A stretch of 64,000 nucleotides of DNA from Forficula auricularia. Taxonomy: Eukaryota; Arthropoda; Insecta; Dermaptera; Forficulidae. A model generated the notes under the pieces. That model was not told the DNA's origin, ran no database searches, and saw only the letters and a program-made list of their open reading frames with translations. Of the stretch, positions 58,291-64,000 are shown piece by piece. Location: contig JALMQS010000409.1 in NCBI GenBank assembly GCA_024734495.1, forward strand, positions 186,305-250,304, read 5' to 3'. How positions within the stretch are numbered: position 1 is the first letter of the stretch; the number at the start of each line of letters is the position of its first letter. The position numbers and the translations under genes are program-made.

Positions 58291-61200
58291 ATTGAAAAAA
58301 GGTAATTTTTTTGTTTACATTTACTGAATTTGTACATATTGTTAATTTCAACCATGTGTTTCAATTTTCCTCTTTTAATTAGTAAAATTCCATTTATTAT
58401 TTCTCATGGATTCAAATAACCGATTGTATGTTGTTAAATTGGTTTTGTTTAATAGTAAACTTGTCACTTCAGATACAAATTTAAAGTGACTAGCTTACTA
58501 TTAAACGAATATACCTAGTTTTTTATATAAACCATGAGAAATAACGTATAGAATATTTCTAATTTATGGTGAACCTTATTTTTCAAATTTCTAAAATTTT
58601 AGCTCCCAGTGCCTTATTTTGTATCAAAAAAAAAAGAATTGCCCAACATTTTAGCTCAATTGAACAGGCAATGAAGTCCTGAAATTTTTGGGCGGAAATT
58701 CATTTTTTTCAGATAATTATTTTTTTAATTCTTTTATTTGTAATCACTTTTAAGCACTAGTAATAGAAATTAATGTAAGTTTTCATTAATTTAATTAGAA
58801 TGCGATTTTTTCCTGTTAGCATGTGATTTGCTATTATTAAGTGAAATGCAAAATCCTAATAATATCAAATCATCAATGATAGTCTTAACCTGAAAGAATC
58901 TCCCATCTGAAAATCAAAGCCTAATTAAAAAAATCAAGATATAACTAGCCTAATATTATTTATAATATTATATTATATCCCTACGCTGATATCAATTTGT
59001 TTAATTTTGAATATATACAAGAACCTATCTATTCATTAAGTATTGACATATGGTAAATATACCTTTGGGGATTTTTTGAAATTTCCTCATAAAATGATCA
59101 AATCGAATACAATTCGTATTTCGTTATTATCTTTGGATTATATGTACCATACTTTCTAAAGATAACAAAATAACGTCGAATTAATTTGCCAAGCTTTTGT
59201 CTTTACTTTTTATACAATGTTATCGACATACCTATATTGCAATAAGAGGTGAAAATCACGACAGGTGTCATCTATCGAAATAAAAAAAAAAAAAATAAGA
59301 TAGCTCAAATGTATGGTCTGTATCTAATGGCAGTCTTTTCTTTCTTTTCTTTTATGCGGAAACCTAGATGCCCAATTAGCCAGCCGATCATATTCGTTCA
59401 TATTTCTCCAAATTCGCCAGCCCTCAAATGCTGATCCCTAAGGCGGGCCGCTCGGGGGCACATTAGGGCAAGCAGAGCATCCCAAACCGATCCCTCCGCA
59501 TATCGAATGCCCGACGAATATAGAGCAATAAAAGAACGTACTTGTTCATAAGTCCCTTCAATGAGAAATAAAACTGAAGACTTGTATTAACAAATTACCT
59601 AATCTAACACCCCTAGAAAAATTAATATAACAAAAATAGACTATGCGATGGAATACTGAAACAATAAATTTTTATAAGCTATATATTTAGATAAAAATGC
59701 AAATAAATAAATCAATAAAAATATCAGAGTCAAGAAATGATGATATCTAGCAAAAATATTTTAAATTATAATTCGAACCCAATGGATATTGTGTTTGATG
59801 ACTATTTCTGCCAGTATGCCCCCGTCAGAGAGAGAAGCTAAGAGGACCCCTGCATAGGTGGGAACTCAATTTCTTTTCGAATTTTAAAATAAAGTCTTTT
59901 TTTCTCTTCATAAAGAATATGTTTGTTATTCATATTTAGCAGGAACCTCTAGGGATTTTCACCAATATTGATGTGATTAAAATATATCTACTACTGAAAA
60001 CAAATAAGATATCACATTTAGAGCTCTAATAAATCCTAGAGTAGATAAGTAACAAATAGGTTAGCATAGAAAATCTGAAAGCGCATTTATCACAATAAGT
60101 AGATTTTCGGAACGTAATTTGGATGATGGAGCATAAACAACGGCAACGACGCGACTGTTGAATGCATTAGCTTAATGTCGGGAGGTCGAGGTTTCTAATG
60201 GCGAAACGGCCTATTGAAAATAGCTTAGCCTACTTCATTAACTCAATTAAATAATTAATCAAACATATATGCAAATCAATTGGTTAACGGTTCTTATATC
60301 AGCAACGTGATTTATTAGGGAAGGGGTTCAGGAAACGCAATGAGATTGAAATGTTTCAAATAATAATTCATCAAAGGGCAATGAAAATCATATTTTAAAG
60401 GGAAAAGGGAGAGTTAGTCGTTATTTGTACATTTCCATTTATATTTGTGTCTGTGTGTGGTTGACTGTAAAAGTTAAAGCCACATTTCAACTCAGACACG
60501 ATAAAAGATAATATTGGTACATGAACTAAACTTTGAAATTATTAATGTTACAAAATTTTAAGTACAAAATGAGTTAAATTTGTCAGCCTATATTATTTTA
60601 CATAAGAACTGTACTTCTTTCTCTTCGATGAGTTGGTTTTACCTTAGAAGCACTTATGTATTGAATTCATATCACAGATTAAACGCTTACATCTTTGTAA
60701 CTCATAATTAGAGAGTAATAAATAATACATGACAAAAAGAGAATTTAATGTGCTCTGCTTGGTGGAAATATATACATAATTTATTTGTTAGATTCTATAG
60801 CTTAGAAGATTTGAACTTCGTCATCACTCTTTTTAATTATAAATATTTTATCTGTTATATCTCATCAACTCTACCATTATGCCAAATTTTAGCAACCTAG
60901 AGTCATTTCAAATATGGTATAACAGATGGATACAATATTCATCCTTTCATTTCAGGGGCTGAAAGAGAGAAGGTTTGTAATTTTTCCTTTATTTGTGTTG
61001 AAAAATCTTCTAGCATGCGTAATTTCATGGTGCTAGAATGATTAAAAGTACCCGACAGGTTTTGATTGATCTGTCATTGAGTGCCAAAATTAGATATTTT
61101 CTCAGGTCCATATCTCAGAATCTATTTAAGCTATATTATTGGAATTTGTTACTCTCTACAAGTTTACAATTACATGTGTATAATTTCAGCACTGTATCTC

Positions 61201-61380
61201 AAATAGGTTCTGAGCTGCAGGGGGGTCAAAAGTAGCTCTAAATTGTTTGTATAAAGAGAGTACAGCATGTTTACGGTCAATGCTCGAACTTGGCATGCCC
61301 AATTGCCCACTCTGTGCACTATGATATTTTACTCAAAAGTTTAAATCTTGTTTTCCAAAATTTCTATGATTTCTAAAAAT
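58291..61380. other. About 3.1 kb without a recognisable gene
   Basis: AT-rich. 59345-59520 is richer in GC (AAGGCGGGCCGCTCGGGGGC) but unnamed. 60850-61310 shares words with 31600-31960. Frames at 59249-59434 and 61038-61235 have no similarity that I know. Confidence 0.4.
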
Positions 61381-61382
61381 GG

Positions 61383-61480
61383 GTCCCCTCAATCATTAGC
61401 TCAGAGTGATTATTGACACTCGAGTTCGATTCCGGAAAGCTATAATATAACCCTTCTGATATGTGATAAAAATTATCCAA
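61383..61480 (+). mobile_element. tRNA-derived SINE head
   Basis: CATTAGCTCAGAGTGATT (A box) and CTCGAGTTCGATTCCGG (B box) about 35 bp apart. The body continues for an undetermined length. Confidence 0.55.
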
Positions 61481-61835
61481 AACACCTCAGATTCCATAAA
61501 AGGTTTCTCTCGTGAATTGTTTGTTTAAATTTATCTCTATTATTATCTGCGAATAATTTTTTAATTTAAATACTAACTGTTGTAAAAGCTACAACATTAA
61601 ACTACCTCACATGAACTTTGGTCATTAAATATTTTAATTACATTGAACTAGTATGATAGTGAGAATTCAGAAACAGACGACTGTTAAGTGACCTGCTGCC
61701 ATTATTTGTTGCTTAAGAAAACTATCAACTCAAAAGAAATGAAAAAATATAATATTGATTCATTGATAATTAAGTTGTACAATTTGGAAAAGACAGAAAA
61801 AATAATCTACAAGATAAGATTAATTACTAAGTCTC

Positions 61836-61860
61836 AAAAAAAAAAAAAAAAAAAAAAACA
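61836..61860. repeat. (A)n tract
   Basis: More than 20 A; perhaps a retroelement tail on the plus strand, but no element was recognised upstream. Confidence 0.7.
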
Positions 61861-61929
61861 ATAATAGAAATCCTAACATCTAGATTGATACTTGTAAGCG
61901 TTAGTTTTATTTGTTTCTAATTTGAAGTA

Positions 61930-62030
61930 AATAAACCTAGGCTGTGTTCCTGGCTGGATAACAGGATCCCAAGAGGATTAGCTGTGGAAATAAACAAGTG
62001 AATCCTCTGCCAAGAAGAAGAAGAAAATTT
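61930..62030 (+). repeat. Possible LINE 3' end (CCAAGAAGAAGAAGAA)
   Basis: TGGCTGGATAACAGGATCCC, AGAGGATTAGCTGTGGAAAT and then AAGAAGAAGAAGAA. A GAA-rich tail of this type often ends insect LINEs; a similar tail is at 46533. No coding identity. Confidence 0.3.
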
Positions 62031-63010
62031 ACACACAAATAGGATCGGCTACAGGAAAATCAGAGTCTAAAGAATAAAATATAAATGACATTTTAGTTTA
62101 ATTTGAATCTGGATAATCTATTCTAATCATATGAATCAATTAATTAACAAAAGAGAATCATTTGATTTGCTGACTTCATGATATAATGAAACCAAACATA
62201 AATTAATATAGGTTATTGATAAAACAAAATCAAAAAGACACAAGATACGTGGGATTATTGAAGATAAATGTTAAATCTAAAATAAGGGTCCTGTCTAGGT
62301 TTAAGGAACCCGTGCATGATGTATTCAATATGAAAAATATAATAAATAAAAGAGTACATAATTGAAAACATTTTGTGAAATCTGGAACATTTTTTCATAT
62401 TCTTTAAATTTCCTAACGTTAAAAGGCTCCGTAAATTTAAAATGTTTTATAACTTCAAATGAATTAGTTGTATAGTATTGAAAGCGTTTTTAAAATTTTA
62501 CAAATTTTCAATGTATAACACTGATGAAAATACTCTTGACATTTTGGAATTTGCGATATATATATATATATCTGATGTGTCAATTAGCATGCGGGCTTGT
62601 TTGCTTTAGATCCTCGGGCATATTTCCTAATAATGCCAACTAGGTAGGTAGGTACTATCTAAACTATAGGTAGATTATATTATACATCAATCGAAATACA
62701 GAATTCATTTGCATCAATAAATAAATAGTATAATTGTAGAATATAATGATAGATATATAGACATTCTCGTTAAATTAGATTAAAGAAAAATATTATTTTT
62801 AAATGGATAAAATAAAAAAATTCTTTAACGTATAAAAAGATGTGTTATCATCGAGGCTGAGCTGCAGGTGGCAGAGGGATGAAATTGGTTTCATTAATCA
62901 CCCCAACCAAGTAGGGAAAAACACGCGTAAAATAACGCTAATGGATATTTTTCAATTAAATTTAAATCGTACCAGAAATATGTTTTGATAGCGCGATTAC
63001 TAAAATATCT
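62031..63010. other. No recognisable gene
   Basis: AT-rich with a (TA)n stretch at about 62558-62570. Nothing supported. Confidence 0.4.
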
Positions 63011-63037
63011 ACAAAAAAAAAAAAAAAAAAAAAAAAG
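63011..63037. repeat. (A)n tract
   Basis: About 25 A. Confidence 0.7.
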
Positions 63038-63805
63038 ATTTGATCATAACATTTCCAAAGGAATATTAGAAATAATAAAATATATATTTGTGAAATACAA
63101 AATGGAGAGAAAAGTATAAAGTTTTTCAAAACTCAGTATGCTCTCCGTGAAGCTGACGGGGGAGGGGCGAGGTATAATATTATATCGTTAAATTTAAATT
63201 TAATAATCTATTTAAAACTTTTTTTTTAATCTTGTCATTATTTTCATTTTCTTCATTTTAAAATATATTAAAAGTATTGGTAATAAGCTAATATTAAGTT
63301 TTAAAATTAATTCAAACAAAAATTATTTTTTGAATTTTTAAACCAAAAGTTTTTAATCTAGAGAGCCCAAAATTTAAGCACTTCTTTGAATTGGAAATAT
63401 AAACATTTTTCCACCAGAACAAAAGTTAGACGATTTTTCGTTGGGTATCAGAACTCTGACACATACAGAGACACACCAGGAAAAAAAATCAGGGTGAAAA
63501 TTTTTTTTATTCGCGTTTCCGACATTTTAAATCACATTAAGCAAAATAAATAGATAAAATAAAGTTGAGTGAATTCGATACTAAGGAGTTGAATCACTCG
63601 TTTGACAAATTTTCTAATTTTGCCACGATTGGTCTAACCATAAAGAATACTTCATTTCATCTTAAATAACATGTTAATTCTATTAAATACTTTTATTTTA
63701 TTTGGAATTATATTAAAATGATAGGATAATTGAAGAGAAAAGCGACCAATCAGAATGATAAATAATAAATAAATAAATAAATAAATAAAAATTCGATTAA
63801 ACTTA
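63038..63805. other. No gene; (AAAT)n at its end
   Basis: A run of AAAT units at 63766-63790 directly precedes the LINE fragment below. Confidence 0.4.
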
Positions 63806-64000
63806 TCGATAGATCCTGTCTCAGCGTCAAATAAACTACAAGAAAGTCTCAACATCATTCAAGACTGGCTACACAGATGGAGAATTCATGTAAATGAATC
63901 AAAATCTACTCATATTTCATTTACCTACAAAAGAATCTCGTGCCCTCCTGTATATTTAAATTCGAGAATTATTCCAAGTGGCAACTCGGTCAAGATATTT
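63806..64000 (+). pseudogene. Jockey-clade LINE RT fragment, runs off right edge
   Basis: An open frame reads ASNKLQESLNIIQDWLHRWR, IHVNESKSTHISFTYKRIS, CPPVYLNSRIIPSGNSVKIF. This is the region just after the YADD box in Jockey-type RTs (L-Q-x-x-L-x-x-I-x-x-W-x-x-x-W-R-I-x-x-N-x-x-K-S-x-x-x-x-F-T...C-P-P-V-x-L-N...I-P). The frame has no stop up to the edge. Its left border at the AAAT run suggests a 5'-truncated insertion; whether the rest is intact lies outside the window. Confidence 0.8.

Noticed and set aside
63652..63858. Minus-strand 68-codon frame
   Set aside because: It crosses the AAAT run and the start of the plus-strand Jockey RT; chance frame.

Overview
This is AT-rich eukaryotic DNA, almost certainly from an insect. 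It contains an insect errantivirus-type LTR element with an F-like env, many tRNA-derived SINEs, and remnants of CR1/Jockey/I/R1/RTE-type LINEs, Penelope, BEL/Pao, hAT and Tc1/mariner elements. I see no bacterial operons, rRNA or CRISPR. Almost every coding trace is transposon-derived. The only candidates for host coding sequence are a protein-kinase C-terminal exon (7859-8194, minus), a C2H2 zinc-finger fragment (35800-35945, minus), a MADF-like exon (about 45098-45190, minus) and an acidic 39-residue-repeat ORF (33985-34848, minus).

Layout. 0-8 kb: gypsy gag fragment, dispersed repeats, hAT end, CR1 and other LINE scraps, a SINE, a three-copy 150-bp repeat, a Penelope RT fragment and an R1-type LINE tail. 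8-11.4 kb: kinase exon, an LTR-like repeat, a hammerhead-like RNA motif, two SINEs, a VNTR fragment and a 584-bp inverted dimer with an 18-bp target duplication. 11.6-13.3 kb: a whole Tc1 element with 175-bp inverted repeats. 13.6-22.8 kb: a complete, young errantivirus-type retroelement (near-identical 678/677-bp LTRs, tRNA-Lys-type PBS, gag, pol, an extra macro-domain gene, a broken env, PPT). 23-30 kb: SINEs, CR1 3' ends, LTR-like repeats, a second inverted dimer, nested LINE/CR1/gypsy fragments and a mariner remnant. 30-38 kb: mostly anonymous AT-rich DNA with the 117-bp VNTR array and an RT-zinc-finger chimera. 40-50 kb: LINE insertions (one flanked by a 126-bp direct repeat), hAT and MADF traces, R1 ORF1, a gypsy integrase ORF and a SINE. 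50.4-54.5 kb: a nearly complete two-ORF LINE with an intact endonuclease/RT ORF. 55-64 kb: a BEL/Pao-LINE chimera, a hAT end, SINE, simple repeats and a Jockey RT running off the right edge.

The most unusual item is the errantivirus-type element. Between pol and env it carries a macro domain resembling the OARD1/TARG1 (ADP-ribosyl-acceptor glycohydrolase) type. The first strand of the domain is written in the pol frame, the rest in another frame, and the env start overlaps its stop. A second theme is a recurrent hammerhead-ribozyme-like module (CUGANGA-stem-GAAACGU) followed by AATAAA. It appears at several loci, twice inside head-to-head inverted dimers flanked by 13-18-bp target duplications. 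All functional statements come from reading the sequence; no database search was run.
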